Of a stretch of DNA of 64,000 bases, positions 1-8,371 are shown piece by piece. Numbering within the stretch: position 1 is the stretch's first letter; each line of letters starts with the position of its first letter. The stretch is from Streptomyces sp. NBC_01429. Lineage in GTDB: Bacteria > Actinomycetota > Actinomycetes > Streptomycetales > Streptomycetaceae. Made by a program: the position numbers and the translations under genes. The notes beneath the pieces were generated by a model that searched no databases, had not been told where the DNA came from, and worked only from the letters and a program-made list of their open reading frames with translations. Location: the NCBI RefSeq assembly GCF_036231945.1, contig NZ_CP109599.1, positions 1,798,001 to 1,862,000 of the forward strand. The letters run 5' to 3'.

Positions 1-1103
1 ACGGAGGCGGAGGAGGCGAGCGTGATGCCCGCGACGACGGCGAGGATGGTGGCGAAGGCGATCGCGGCGACCACCGCGAACAGCACCGTGCCGCCGGTCG
101 ATCCGGCCCCGCCGCCGAGGTCCAGGGCGAGCAGCGGCACAGCGGTGTTCCCGGCCGGGTTGGACGCCCGTACCGCGTCCGAGCCGACCAGCGCCGCCGC
201 GCCGAACCCGAGCACGATCGTCATCAGGTAGAAGCCGCCGATGAGCCCGATCGACCAGACGACCGAGCGGCGGGCCGCACGGGCGGTCGGCACGGTGTAG
301 AAGCGCGACAGGATGTGCGGCAGCCCCGCCGTGCCCAGGACCAGGGCCAGTCCGAGGCTGATGAAGTCGAAGCGCGCGGTCCAGTCACCGCCGTACTTCA
401 GCCCGGGGGCGAGGAACTCCTCGCCGTGGCCGCTGTGCGCGACGGCGGTGTTGAGCAGGGCGTTGACGTCGCCGTGGAAGCGGACCAGGACGAGCACGGT
501 CAGCGTGACCGCTCCGGCCATCAGCAGGACGGCTTTGACGATCTGGATCCAGGTGGTGGCGCGCATCCCGCCGAGCGAGACATAGACGACCATGAGGGCG
601 CCGACGCCGATCACGGTCCAGGTGCGCGCCGCCGCGCTCGTGGAGCCGAGCAGCAGCGCGACCAGGCTGCCCGCGCCGACCATCTGCGCGACCAGATAGA
701 GCACCGAGACGGTGACCGAGGAGGTCCCGGCGGCGATCCGGACGGGCCGCTCGCGCATCCGGGCCGCGACCACGTCGGCGAGGGTGAACCGGCCGCAGTT
801 GCGGACGAGTTCGGCGACGAGGAGGAGCACGACCAGCCAGGCGACGAGGAAGCCGACCGAGTAGAGCATCCCGTCGTAGCCGAAGAGGGCGATCAGGCCC
901 GAGATCCCGAGGAACGAGGCGGCGGACATGTAGTCACCGGCGATGGCGAAACCGTTCTCCATCGGGGAGAACAGCCGGCCGCCCGCGTAGAACTCCTCGG
1001 CGGAACCGCGCCGGCCACGGCTCACCCAGGTGGTGATGCCCAGCGTGACCGCGACGAACGCGCTGAACAGGACCAGCGCCAGCGTCTGGTGGTCGCCGCT
1101 CAT
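1..1103 (-). CDS. actP: Solute:sodium symporter, ActP-like acetate/monocarboxylate permease (3' end beyond window)
   Basis: Sodium-coupled uptake of acetate or a related small carboxylate across the cell membrane. About 367 residues are visible of a family usually 500-550 long; the C-terminus lies beyond the left edge. The ATG at 1103 overlaps the stop of the upstream DUF485 gene as ATGA, which fixes the start. The translation is a run of hydrophobic helices with typical symporter-family stretches (SRGRRGSAEEFYAGGR near residue 28, NGFAIAGDYMSAASFLG near 52). A DUF485 gene directly upstream is the classical yjcH-actP arrangement, which supports acetate or monocarboxylate rather than proline as substrate. 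The substrate itself is inferred. A kinase/regulator pair upstream on the same strand may control it. Confidence 0.85.
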   Translation of the reverse strand, partial: MSGDHQTLALVLFSAFVAVTLGITTWVSRGRRGSAEEFYAGGRLFSPMENGFAIAGDYMSAASFLGISGLIALFGYDGMLYSVGFLVAWLVVLLLVAELVRNCGRFTLADVVAARMRERPVRIAAGTSSVTVSVLYLVAQMVGAGSLVALLLGSTSAAARTWTVIGVGALMVVYVSLGGMRATTWIQIVKAVLLMAGAVTLTVLVLVRFHGDVNALLNTAVAHSGHGEEFLAPGLKYGGDWTARFDFISLGLALVLGTAGLPHILSRFYTVPTARAARRSVVWSIGLIGGFYLMTIVLGFGAAALVGSDAVRASNPAGNTAVPLLALDLGGGAGSTGGTVLFAVVAAIAFATILAVVAGITLASSAS

Positions 1104-1663
1104 CGGGCGGCCCCCTCGGCCTGCTGATGGGCCTGCTGGTGGGCCTGCTGGTGGGCCTGTTCCTGGACACGCTCCTGGACGCGCTCCTGGTCGAACACGA
1201 CCCAGCGCAGTTCGAGCGCCGCGCGGTCCCGGTACAGCCGGGCATGGCGCGCGTACGCCCAGGTCAGCAGGAAGGTCGAGAGGAACTGGCCGAGACCGGC
1301 CACCATCGCCACGTTCACCGCGCCCGCCACCGGCCGGGCCATCAGCCCGGGCGCCGTCGTCGCCGCCACGACATACGCCAAATACCAGACGAGGAAAGCG
1401 ATCGAGGCGGGCACGACGAACCTCCGGTAACGGCCGCGCACCTCCTGGAAGGCGGCGCTGCGCTGCACCTCCCGGTAGATGTCGCACGCCGCGCCCCCGG
1501 CGGGCCGGGAAGCGGAGCCGGAAGCCGCCGGGGGCACATCCGTACCGCCCGTACCGTCCGAACCGCCCGTACCGCCGGGATCGCCCCAGTCCGAGGCCAG
1601 CGCGTCGTACCACGGGTCGTCGAGCCGTACCGCCTCGGCGGCCCGCCCTTCCTGCTTCTCCAC
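1100..1663 (-). CDS. DUF485 family membrane protein, YjcH-like
   Basis: Small inner-membrane protein (187 aa) of the DUF485 family that accompanies ActP-type symporters; its role is unknown, probably an accessory subunit. The GTG at 1663 is preceded by an AAGGAG ribosome site nine bases upstream. Residues 1-60 are a Gly/Thr/Asp-rich cytoplasmic stretch. Two hydrophobic helices follow (around SIAFLVWYLAYVVAATTAPG and VNVAMVAGLGQFLSTFLLTW), then the conserved YARHARLYRDRAA segment. The C-terminal tail is unusual, with repeated Gln-Ala-His-Gln units encoded by a 12-bp tandem repeat. The stop overlaps the symporter start, so the two are translationally coupled. Confidence 0.85.
   Translation of the reverse strand: MEKQEGRAAEAVRLDDPWYDALASDWGDPGGTGGSDGTGGTDVPPAASGSASRPAGGAACDIYREVQRSAAFQEVRGRYRRFVVPASIAFLVWYLAYVVAATTAPGLMARPVAGAVNVAMVAGLGQFLSTFLLTWAYARHARLYRDRAALELRWVVFDQERVQERVQEQAHQQAHQQAHQQAEGAAR
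1119..1166 (-). repeat. 12-bp tandem repeat coding for QAHQ units
   Basis: Three near-identical 12-bp units at 1119-1130, 1131-1142 and 1143-1154 plus a diverged fourth lie at the 3' end of the DUF485 gene. Twelve is a multiple of three, so copy-number change keeps the frame and only lengthens or shortens a polar, possibly coiled, tail. Confidence 0.85.
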
Positions 1664-1764
1664 CGGTCAACTCTCCTTGTCGGCGGACCGTTTCGGCCGC
1701 GTAGCAAGAAGGATGGGTGGAGGCGGCGCGCCACTGGCTCCTTTTCGCCCCAGATTTCATCCCA

Positions 1765-2433
1765 TCAGGTGATGGGTGTCCCGGGAGGCTGGATCAGACC
1801 GCGCTGATAGGCGTACCGGACAGCCTGGGCCCGGTCGCGCACCCCGGTCTTGGCGAAAAGGTTGTTGATGTGGGTCTTCACGGTGGCCGCCCCGATGTGC
1901 AGCCGCTGGGCGATCTCCTTGTTGGACAGCCCCTCGGCGACCAGGGCGAGCACCTCGGCCTCCCGCGCGGTGAGCCCGTCGGGCAGCTCCGCCGCGGGCG
2001 CGGCGGGCGGCGGGGCGGTGACCCGCTCCAGCAGCCTGCGCTGTACGGAGGGGGCGAGACCGGCCTGCCCGGCCAGGACGTCCTCGACGGCCCGGACGAT
2101 CTCCTCGCCCCGCGCGTCCTTGGTGAGATAGCCGCGCGCTCCGGCCTGGAGCGCGGCGAACAGCGAGTCGTCGTCGGCGTACGTGGTGAGCACCACGACC
2201 TGTGTACCGGGGTGGTCGCGGCGGATCCGGCGGGTGGCCTCCACGCCGTCGCAGCGCGGCATCCGCAGATCCATGAGGACGACATCGGGATCGAGTTCGG
2301 CGACCAGGGCGACGGCTTCCTCGCCGTCCCCGGCCGCGCCGACCACCTCGATGTCCGGCAGCAGCCCGAGCAGCATCACGATGCCCTCGCGCACCACGGA
2401 CTGGTCGTCGGCCACGATCACCCTGGCCGTCAT
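1765..2433 (-). CDS. NarL/LuxR-family response regulator
   Basis: Cytoplasmic DNA-binding response regulator of 222 aa, partner of the histidine kinase encoded just upstream. The receiver domain (1-120) has the acidic pair DD near residue 9, the phosphoacceptor Asp at about 55 (DVVLMDLRMP), the switch Thr in VVVLTTY and the Lys in YLTKDA. The LuxR-type helix-turn-helix covers about 155-215 (LTAREAEVLALVAEGLSNKE). The start overlaps the kinase stop as ATGA. Regulated genes are not known. The next genes on the strand, DUF485 and the ActP-like symporter, begin about 100 bp downstream and are the obvious candidates, by inference only. Confidence 0.93.
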   Translation of the reverse strand: MTARVIVADDQSVVREGIVMLLGLLPDIEVVGAAGDGEEAVALVAELDPDVVLMDLRMPRCDGVEATRRIRRDHPGTQVVVLTTYADDDSLFAALQAGARGYLTKDARGEEIVRAVEDVLAGQAGLAPSVQRRLLERVTAPPPAAPAAELPDGLTAREAEVLALVAEGLSNKEIAQRLHIGAATVKTHINNLFAKTGVRDRAQAVRYAYQRGLIQPPGTPIT

Positions 2434-3692
2434 GCCGGCACTCGCAGACGCACGCTGAAACCCTTCTCGTCAGGGGCCGGGGCGCCGGTATCCCCGGGCG
2501 CGCACGGCCCTCCGGAACCACGCGGTCCGGCGGAGTCGGCGGAATCGGCAGCAGCGACGGGACCGGCGGGACCGGTCTCCAGAGTGCCGCCGAGCAGCTC
2601 GGCGCGCTCCCTCATCCCGAGCAGACCGTACCCGGAGCCGGACGCCGGCAGCCCGGCCGGGCCCTTCCGCCGGCCCCCGGAGTCCCGTACGACCAGGGTC
2701 ACGTCGTCGGCGCCGTAGCTGAACAGGATCGAGACCCGGGCGCCGGGGGCGTGTTTGCGTACGTTGGTGAGCGCCTCCTGCGCCACCCTGCGCACCGCCT
2801 GGGACACCTCCGCGCGCAGCGGCCTCGGGGCGCCCTCGACCACGACCTCGGCGCCGTCCGTCGCGGCCAGCTCCCGGAGGTAGTCCCCCAGCGGCGCCAT
2901 CTCGCCACGCAGCGCCGACAGCGCCTGACGGGTCTCGGCGAGCCCCTCGCGCGCCATGGAGCGCGCGGCGACGACGCGCTCCAGGATCTGGTCGCGGAAG
3001 GGTCCGTGCGGTTCCTGCTCGATCCGCAGCCGCGCCGCCTCCAGATGGACGAGCTGCGCGGAGAGGCTGTGCGCCAGCACATCGTGGATGTCACGGGCGA
3101 TCCTGGCCCGTTCGGCGAGGGCGGCCGTCTCCGCCTCCGCCGCACGGGCGGCGCGCTCCTGGACCAGCAGCCGGTGGGCGTTACCGCGCGCCTCGGCGTC
3201 CAGCCGCAGGGCGTAGCCGCCGAGGAAGAGCCCGCCCGTGGTGATCAGCGTGGAGAACAGTCCTTCGCCGGTCAGGATCGTGTACCCGGTGAACGCGGTG
3301 AGCGCGGTGGGCAGCGCGGCGACCAGCGGCAGCCGCTGGATGCAGGTGACGGCGCAGCCGCACCACAGCACGACGGCGGCGACCCCGAACCCGGTCCGAT
3401 CCGCCGCGAAGGCCGCGCTCAGCAGCAGGACGAGCAGCCCCACCGAGGGCCACAGCCGGTGCTCCAGGGTGGCGCGGTAGAAACCCCAGGCACAGAATCC
3501 GACCGCGAGGATCCCGGCCATCGCCGCGACCGCGCCCCAGCCGGAGACCTGGCGCTGGCTGAAGGTGGACCACAGCAGCGCGCCGCCCACCAGCAGCCGT
3601 ACCAGCCGGGCCAGCCGCCTTCTGGCATCGGTCAGGCCCGCACGGGCGAGGGCTTCCCGTGCGGGCCAGGCGGTCCAGGGCCGGGGCGTCAC
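2430..3692 (-). CDS. Sensor histidine kinase (HisKA_3 type)
   Basis: Membrane sensor kinase. An N-terminal half of four to six hydrophobic helices (about residues 30-165) with almost no extracellular loop suggests sensing within the membrane. A short coiled linker leads to the HisKA_3 dimerisation box with the phosphorylated His at about 203 (RDIHDVLAHSLS). The ATPase domain has the N box EALTNVRKHAPGA and the G box GYGLLGMRERAELLGG. I chose the GTG at 3692 because it overlaps the preceding TGA as GTGTGA, coupling it to the upstream membrane protein; an upstream ATG at 3707 is also possible. It overlaps the regulator start by four bases. Confidence 0.92.
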   Translation of the reverse strand: MTPRPWTAWPAREALARAGLTDARRRLARLVRLLVGGALLWSTFSQRQVSGWGAVAAMAGILAVGFCAWGFYRATLEHRLWPSVGLLVLLLSAAFAADRTGFGVAAVVLWCGCAVTCIQRLPLVAALPTALTAFTGYTILTGEGLFSTLITTGGLFLGGYALRLDAEARGNAHRLLVQERAARAAEAETAALAERARIARDIHDVLAHSLSAQLVHLEAARLRIEQEPHGPFRDQILERVVAARSMAREGLAETRQALSALRGEMAPLGDYLRELAATDGAEVVVEGAPRPLRAEVSQAVRRVAQEALTNVRKHAPGARVSILFSYGADDVTLVVRDSGGRRKGPAGLPASGSGYGLLGMRERAELLGGTLETGPAGPVAAADSADSAGPRGSGGPCAPGDTGAPAPDEKGFSVRLRVPA

Positions 3693-4213
3693 ACGCGGTC
3701 CTTCCACGGCGCGGTGGCCATGTGGTCACCGTACGACGCGGCCGGTCCGTTCGAGGGCTGGAGCGCGCGGGCCCGCTGGGCCAGCAGACCGCCGCGGACC
3801 AGCAGGGTGGCGGCGAGCGCGAGGAGCAGCGCCCCGGTGCCCTGGTGGACGCCCAGCAGCACGCCGAGGCCCATCAGCCCGAGCCGGGCCGCGATGCCCA
3901 CGCCCCAGACCGCCGCGGTCGCCCGGGTGCCCTTGGACCACACCGTGCCGTCCGGCCCGGTCCGGATACGGCTGGTCAGGGCCCAGCCCACGCCCATGAG
4001 CACACCCACCACCAGTTCGACGCCGATCAGCAGCGCCGCCACCGTCGCGTGGTCAGGGTCGAGGAGCCGGGGCTCGCGCAGGGCCATGACCGCCAGGACG
4101 ACGGGCACCACCAGCCACTTCCGCCCGCCGGTCCTGATCTGCTGGGCCTTGAACTGACGGGCCACGACCAGGGCGACGACCGCGACGATCGCCAACAGGT
4201 TGACAAGTGACAT
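3689..4213 (-). CDS. DUF1453-like small membrane protein upstream of two-component genes
   Basis: Predicted integral membrane protein of 174 aa with about five hydrophobic segments (SLVNLLAIVAVVALVVARQF at the N-terminus, then WLVVPVVLAVMAL, VAALLIGVELVVGVLMGVGW and two more). It resembles DUF1453-type proteins of unknown function. The ATG at 4213 is chosen over an in-frame upstream ATG because GGAGG lies seven bases before it. Its stop overlaps the kinase start, so all three genes are probably one operon, and the protein may be an accessory sensor for the kinase; that role is inferred. Confidence 0.75.
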   Translation of the reverse strand: MSLVNLLAIVAVVALVVARQFKAQQIRTGGRKWLVVPVVLAVMALREPRLLDPDHATVAALLIGVELVVGVLMGVGWALTSRIRTGPDGTVWSKGTRATAAVWGVGIAARLGLMGLGVLLGVHQGTGALLLALAATLLVRGGLLAQRARALQPSNGPAASYGDHMATAPWKDRV

Positions 4214-4308
4214 GGGAGCCTCCGGGGACGGGAAGTACAACGACTTCGACGTTACGGAGACGACCCGGCCCGGGGCATCGGAGCGCGGGTGGAACGCGGG
4301 TGGAAGAA

Positions 4309-4334
4309 CGGCCTCCACCCGTGGGTGGAGGCCG
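4309..4334 (-). terminator. Palindromic terminator downstream of parE
   Basis: Perfect 12-bp inverted repeat (4309-4320 with 4323-4334, core CGGCCTCCACCC) only two bases apart, 45 bases after the parE stop. A GC hairpin without a U tract is usual for Streptomyces terminators. The 2-base spacer would open to a 4-base loop in RNA. Confidence 0.7.
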
Positions 4335-4378
4335 CTTCCTACAGAGGTGCCGCGCTGGGGGTGCCGCGCGGGGGGTGC

Positions 4379-6502
4379 TCAGGCGTCGATGCGCGAGCGG
4401 TCGAGCGTCGCCGCCGAGCTGGTGATGAACTCCTTGCGCGGCGCCACCTCGTTGCCCATCAGCAGGTCGAAGATCTGCTCGGACGACTCCAGGTCACCGA
4501 TGTTGATGCGCCGCAGGGTGCGGAAACGCGGGTCCATCGTGGTCTCCGCGAGCTGGTCGGCGTCCATCTCACCGAGCCCCTTGTAGCGCTGGATGGAGTC
4601 CTTGAAGCGGATGTTCTTGCGCTGGTACTCCAGCAGCGTGCGGCGCAGCTCGTTGTCCGAGTACGTGTACACGTACTTGTCCTGGCCCTTCTTGGGCTGG
4701 ACCAGCTCGATGCGGTGCAGCGGCGGCACGGCCGCGAAGACCCGGCCCGCCTCCACCATCGGCCGCATGTAGCGCTGGAAGAGCGTGAGCAGCAGGATGC
4801 GGATGTGGGCACCGTCGACATCGGCGTCGACCAGGAGCACGATCTTGCCGTAACGGGCCGCGTCGATGTCGAAGGTCCGGCCCGAGCCCGCCCCTATGAC
4901 CTGGATGATCGCGCCGCACTCGGCGTTCTTGAGCATGTCCGAGACGGATGCCTTCTGAACGTTGAGGATCTTGCCGCGGATCGGGAGCAGCGCCTGGAAC
5001 TCACTGTTGCGGGCGAGCTTGGCCGTACCGAGCGCGGAGTCGCCCTCCACGATGAACAGCTCGCTGCGCTCCACGTCGTCGCTGCGGCAGTCGGCGAGCT
5101 TGGCGGGCAGCGAGGAGGACTCCAGCGCCGTCTTCCTGCGCTGGGCGTCCTTGTGCTGACGGGCCGCGATCCGGGTACGGGCGGCGGCGACGGCCTTCTC
5201 CAGCACGGCGCGGGCCTGCGCCTTGGCGTCGCGCTTCGTCGATGTCAGGAACGCCTTGAGTTCCTTGGCGATGACATTGGCGACGATCCGGTTGGCCGCC
5301 GAGGTGCCGAGGACCTCCTTGGTCTGGCCCTCGAACTGCGGCTCGGCGAGCCGCACCGTGACCACGGCGGTGAGGCCCTCCAGGGCGTCGTCCTTGACGA
5401 CGTCGTCCTCGGCGACGCGCAGCATCTTCGCCGAGCGCAGCACCTCGTTGACCGTCTTGGTCAGGGACCGTTCGAAGCCGCTCACATGCGTGCCGCCCTT
5501 GGGGGTGGCGATGATGTTCACGAACGACCTGACCGTCGTGTCGTACCCGGTGCCCCAGCGCATGGCGACATCGACGCCCAGCTCGCGGGTGACCTCGGTG
5601 GGAGTCATGTGGCCCCGGTCGTCGAGGACCGGCACGGTCTCCTTGAAGGTGCCCTGCCCGGTGAGGCGCAGCACGTCGCAGACCGCCTTGTCCTGCGCCA
5701 GGTACTCGCAGAACTCGCTGATGCCGCCGTCGAAGCGGAAGGTCTCCGGGGCCGGGCCGCCCTCGTTCTCGGCGGCGGCCCGCTCGTCCCGGACGACGAT
5801 GGTCAGTCCGGGGACCAGGAAGGCGGTCTGGCGGGCGCGCTGGTGGAGCGTCTCCAGGGAGAGCCTGGCGTCCTTGAGGAAGATCTGCCGGTCGGCCCAG
5901 TAGCGCACCCGGGTGCCGGTGCGGGTCTTCGGCACCCGCTTGGCCTTGCGCAGTCCGTTCGCCGGGTCGAAGGGGCTGTCGGGGCCCTGCTCGGTGAACA
6001 TTCCGGGGACACCGCGCCGGAAGCTGATCGCGTGGGTGGAGCTGTTGCGGTCCACCTCGACGTCCAGCCGGGCGGAGAGCGCGTTGACGACGGAGGCGCC
6101 CACGCCGTGCAGACCGCCCGAAGCGGCGTACGAGCCGCCGCCGAACTTTCCGCCGGCGTGCAGCTTGGTCATCACGACCTCGACACCCGAGAGGCCGGTC
6201 TTGGGCTCGACGTCGACGGGGATGCCCCGGCCGTTGTCCTTGACCTCGACCGAGCCGTCCTCGTGGAGGGTCACGTCGATGTGGTCGCAGTGGCCGCCCA
6301 GGGCCTCGTCGACGGAGTTGTCGATGATCTCCCAGAGGCAGTGCATCAGACCGCGGCTGTCGGTCGAGCCGATGTACATTCCGGGGCGCTTGCGGACCGC
6401 TTCGAGCCCCTCAAGGACGAGCAGGTGCCGCGCGGTGTAGTTGGAGCCGTCACGGTCTGCTGTCAGCAGCGCTGTGGACGGCACGGACGTATCGGCGGTC
6501 AC
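4379..6502 (-). CDS. parE: DNA topoisomerase IV subunit B
   Basis: ATPase subunit of topoisomerase IV, which decatenates daughter chromosomes with ParC (not in this window). 707 aa, normal for actinobacterial ParE. The GTG at 6502 follows GAGGAG by eight bases and is preferred to the longer upstream ATG. The GHKL ATPase domain has RKRPGMYIGSTDSRG, the Mg-binding ENSVDEA-type segment IIDNSVDEALGG, and GRGIPVD. The TOPRIM domain has ELFIVEGDSALG and the metal-binding DADVDGAHIRILLLT. GyrB is excluded in favour of ParE by the TOPRIM wording (EGDSALGTAK rather than EGDSAGGSAK) and the resemblance of the locus to the ParE region near hrdB, so this is a family judgement. Confidence 0.9.
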   Translation of the reverse strand: MTADTSVPSTALLTADRDGSNYTARHLLVLEGLEAVRKRPGMYIGSTDSRGLMHCLWEIIDNSVDEALGGHCDHIDVTLHEDGSVEVKDNGRGIPVDVEPKTGLSGVEVVMTKLHAGGKFGGGSYAASGGLHGVGASVVNALSARLDVEVDRNSSTHAISFRRGVPGMFTEQGPDSPFDPANGLRKAKRVPKTRTGTRVRYWADRQIFLKDARLSLETLHQRARQTAFLVPGLTIVVRDERAAAENEGGPAPETFRFDGGISEFCEYLAQDKAVCDVLRLTGQGTFKETVPVLDDRGHMTPTEVTRELGVDVAMRWGTGYDTTVRSFVNIIATPKGGTHVSGFERSLTKTVNEVLRSAKMLRVAEDDVVKDDALEGLTAVVTVRLAEPQFEGQTKEVLGTSAANRIVANVIAKELKAFLTSTKRDAKAQARAVLEKAVAAARTRIAARQHKDAQRRKTALESSSLPAKLADCRSDDVERSELFIVEGDSALGTAKLARNSEFQALLPIRGKILNVQKASVSDMLKNAECGAIIQVIGAGSGRTFDIDAARYGKIVLLVDADVDGAHIRILLLTLFQRYMRPMVEAGRVFAAVPPLHRIELVQPKKGQDKYVYTYSDNELRRTLLEYQRKNIRFKDSIQRYKGLGEMDADQLAETTMDPRFRTLRRINIGDLESSEQIFDLLMGNEVAPRKEFITSSAATLDRSRIDA

Positions 6503-6966
6503 GCGGTTCGCTCCTCGCTGAATTTGAGATGTGGCCCCGTGGGGTAAAGGCCCGGCGTCTGTCACCGGTCAGAGGGTACAGATGCCTGGTAGAGCCGTTG
6601 TCACGCCACCCTCGCCCTTTTCTCATGCTAGTCCAAGGTCGCATAGGTGTTCGATCCTTCGTTGGAGTGAAGCACACATCACGTTCCCTTCCAGGCATGA
6701 ACCATTTAGGCTCCGGGCACGTCCTCATCAACAACCGGCAAGCCAGCCGGGCGAGGGCACCCCCGACAAGCAACGCAAGCGACGTCAAGAAACGCGAAAC
6801 CCGTAGAGCGAAGCCCAGCGAAGCAATACGGCTCATTCGCCGCCAACCGTCGGCACCCGGCCGCCACGGAAGAAACTTTCGAGGAAAAGCCGCGAGCGGG
6901 AACGTTTTCGGCCTGGTTGGATGTTGACCCTGGTACGACAGCTCGTCGAGCTAGAGAAGAGGCGAC
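6503..6966. other. Intergenic region between parE and the DUF7455 gene
   Basis: 464 bases between divergent genes, which should hold both promoters. A TTGACC at 6924-6929 is a possible -35 for the rightward gene, but no convincing -10 lies at 16-18 bases. A/T content is higher than in the flanks around 6600-6800. I see no RNA gene, operator or long inverted repeat here. Confidence 0.5.
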
Positions 6967-7197
6967 GTGACTACTGTTCTGACCCCCGCGAGCCCGCTGA
7001 CCGCGGCTGACCGCTGCGACCGGTGCGGCGCCCAGGCATATCTGCGCGTCCTCCTGTCCAGCGGTGGTGAACTGCTCTTCTGCGCCCACCACGGTCGCAA
7101 GTTCGAGCCGGAACTCAAGAAGATCGCCGCGGAAATACAGGATGAGACCGACCGACTGACGGCCGTACCGGCCGGCGGCGGTGAAGAGGAACACTAG
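6967..7197 (+). CDS. DUF7455-like small zinc-ribbon-type protein
   Basis: Conserved actinobacterial small protein of 76 aa with unknown function. The GTG at 6967 follows GAAGAGG by five bases. It carries CDRCGAQAY near residue 17 and FCAHHGRK near residue 38, a CxxC...CxHH pattern expected to bind one zinc. The C-terminus is acidic. It stands alone between the divergent parE and the convergent protease gene. A role in transcription or nucleic-acid binding would be speculation. Confidence 0.8.
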   Translation: MTTVLTPASPLTAADRCDRCGAQAYLRVLLSSGGELLFCAHHGRKFEPELKKIAAEIQDETDRLTAVPAGGGEEEH

Positions 7198-7245
7198 ACA
7201 CCTCGCATCCACGACGAGCCAAGGGGCGGTCCTCGCGACCGGCCG

Positions 7246-7283
7246 ACGGGCGACCAACCCAGCACCACGGGGTGGCCGCCCGT
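7246..7283. terminator. Candidate bidirectional hairpin between convergent genes
   Basis: An 11-bp stem with one A/C mismatch (7246-7256 with 7273-7283, ACGGGCGACCA against TGGCCGCCCGT) and a 16-base loop. It sits between the DUF7455 stop and the protease stop, which face each other. Confidence 0.5.
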
Positions 7284-7330
7284 TCTCGTCACTGTGGATC
7301 CGGCCCGCAGGCGCCGATGCCGCCTGGGGC

Positions 7331-8179
7331 TCAGCTCCCCACGCGCGCTCCGGACGCCTCGGCGACCAGGCGCAGCCCCGTGGTCACCCGCGTGTAGACC
7401 CCAGGGCTGTCGGAGCGCCCGCAGCCGCTCCCCCAGGAGACCAGGCCGATGAGTCGCCCCTGGGCCACCAGCGGCCCCCCGCTGTCGCCCTGGCACGCGT
7501 CGTGCCCGCCCGCCGGATCGCCCGCGCAGAGCATCGTGGCGGCCTCGTAGCGGTCCCCGGAGCCCCCCGGGTAGGCCCGGGAGCAGTCCTGGTCCGGCAG
7601 CACCGTCACGGCCGCCGAGCGCAGCGCCATGGCGTACTGGCCGTCGCCCGACGTGTCGCCCCAGCCGTAGACCGCCGCCGCGGCACCTGGCGCGGAGGCC
7701 GGGTCGCCGGGCTCCGCCGGCTGGATCACATACCCCCCGGGCAGCGCGTTCGCCAGGGTGAGTACGGCCAGATCCGGACCGTCACCGCTCGGCGCGTACC
7801 CCGGGTCCACCTGTACGGACCGTACGGACACCTCCCGCCCGCCGCTGCCACGCAGCCGCTCACGGCCCACGATGACCCGCAGGTCCCGCACCTCGCTCGC
7901 GGGTCCCCCGAGGGCGTCCTCACCCATGCAGTGGGCCGCGGTCAGCACTTTTCTCGGTGCCACCACCACGCCCCCGCAGAACTGGCCCGCCCGGGACGTG
8001 CCGAACCGGTCACGGCTCGACAGCGCGACCACCCAGGGGCTGTCGGCCGACTTCACGGGCCGGCCGCCGATGACCACCCGGTCGGCGGAAGCGGGACCGG
8101 CCGTCGCGAGCGGCAGCACGGCGCCGGCCGCGATCACGGCCAGCCCGCCGGACAGCACTCGGGCAAGGGAACGACGCAT
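7331..8179 (-). CDS. Secreted trypsin-like serine protease (S1 family)
   Basis: Exported endopeptidase of 282 aa. The ATG at 8179 gives a classic signal peptide: MRRSLARVL, a hydrophobic core, then cleavage after about ATAGPASA at residue 32. The mature N-terminus shortly reaches RVVIGGRP, close to the IVGG activation site of trypsin. Catalytic triad: His83 (LTAAHC), Asp135 (GPDLAVL), Ser232 (GDSGGPL). Asp226, six residues before the Ser, matches the S1-pocket Asp of trypsin, so cleavage after Lys/Arg is expected. It stands alone upstream of the hrdB terminators. Physiological substrate unknown. Confidence 0.92.
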   Translation of the reverse strand: MRRSLARVLSGGLAVIAAGAVLPLATAGPASADRVVIGGRPVKSADSPWVVALSSRDRFGTSRAGQFCGGVVVAPRKVLTAAHCMGEDALGGPASEVRDLRVIVGRERLRGSGGREVSVRSVQVDPGYAPSGDGPDLAVLTLANALPGGYVIQPAEPGDPASAPGAAAAVYGWGDTSGDGQYAMALRSAAVTVLPDQDCSRAYPGGSGDRYEAATMLCAGDPAGGHDACQGDSGGPLVAQGRLIGLVSWGSGCGRSDSPGVYTRVTTGLRLVAEASGARVGS

Positions 8180-8261
8180 ACAGAATCCTGACTCTCCGGT
8201 GAACAATGACCTACCCAGAGTCATTCAACCTGTTCGGCCCCGCACAGCGGCGCACAAACGC

Positions 8262-8294
8262 GAAGACCCGGAGCCTGGAGGCATCCGGGTCTTC
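8262..8294. terminator. Distal hairpin downstream of hrdB
   Basis: A 10-bp perfect inverted repeat (GAAGACCCGG at 8262-8271 with CCGGGTCTTC at 8285-8294), loop 13, in which GCCT/AGGC can extend the structure. It is the second of two hairpins after hrdB and lies before the protease start, so it may also isolate the protease promoter. Confidence 0.65.
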
Positions 8295-8305
8295 GTCAAT
8301 GCTCG

Positions 8306-8350
8306 CGCGCGCCCCCTCGCACCGGCCGGACCGGTGCGAGGGGGCGCGCG
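8306..8350. terminator. Strong terminator downstream of hrdB
   Basis: A 20-bp perfect inverted repeat (8306-8325 with 8331-8350), loop 5, 21 bases after the hrdB stop. This is one of the strongest hairpins in the window and should end hrdB transcription. Confidence 0.85.
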
Positions 8351-8371
8351 TCAGCCGAGCGGCTCGACCGC

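Noticed and set aside
1761..1776. CCCATCA/TGATGGG palindrome at the regulator stop
   Set aside because: Short, only two bases between arms, overlapping the stop codon; too weak to call a terminator.
4289..6547. 752-aa plus-strand ORF opposite parE, and similar long antisense ORFs opposite nrdJ (22766-26740) and hrdB
   Set aside because: Streptomyces codon bias leaves long open frames on the opposite strand; translations are Arg/Gly/Leu/Val repeats with no family motifs and no ribosome sites.
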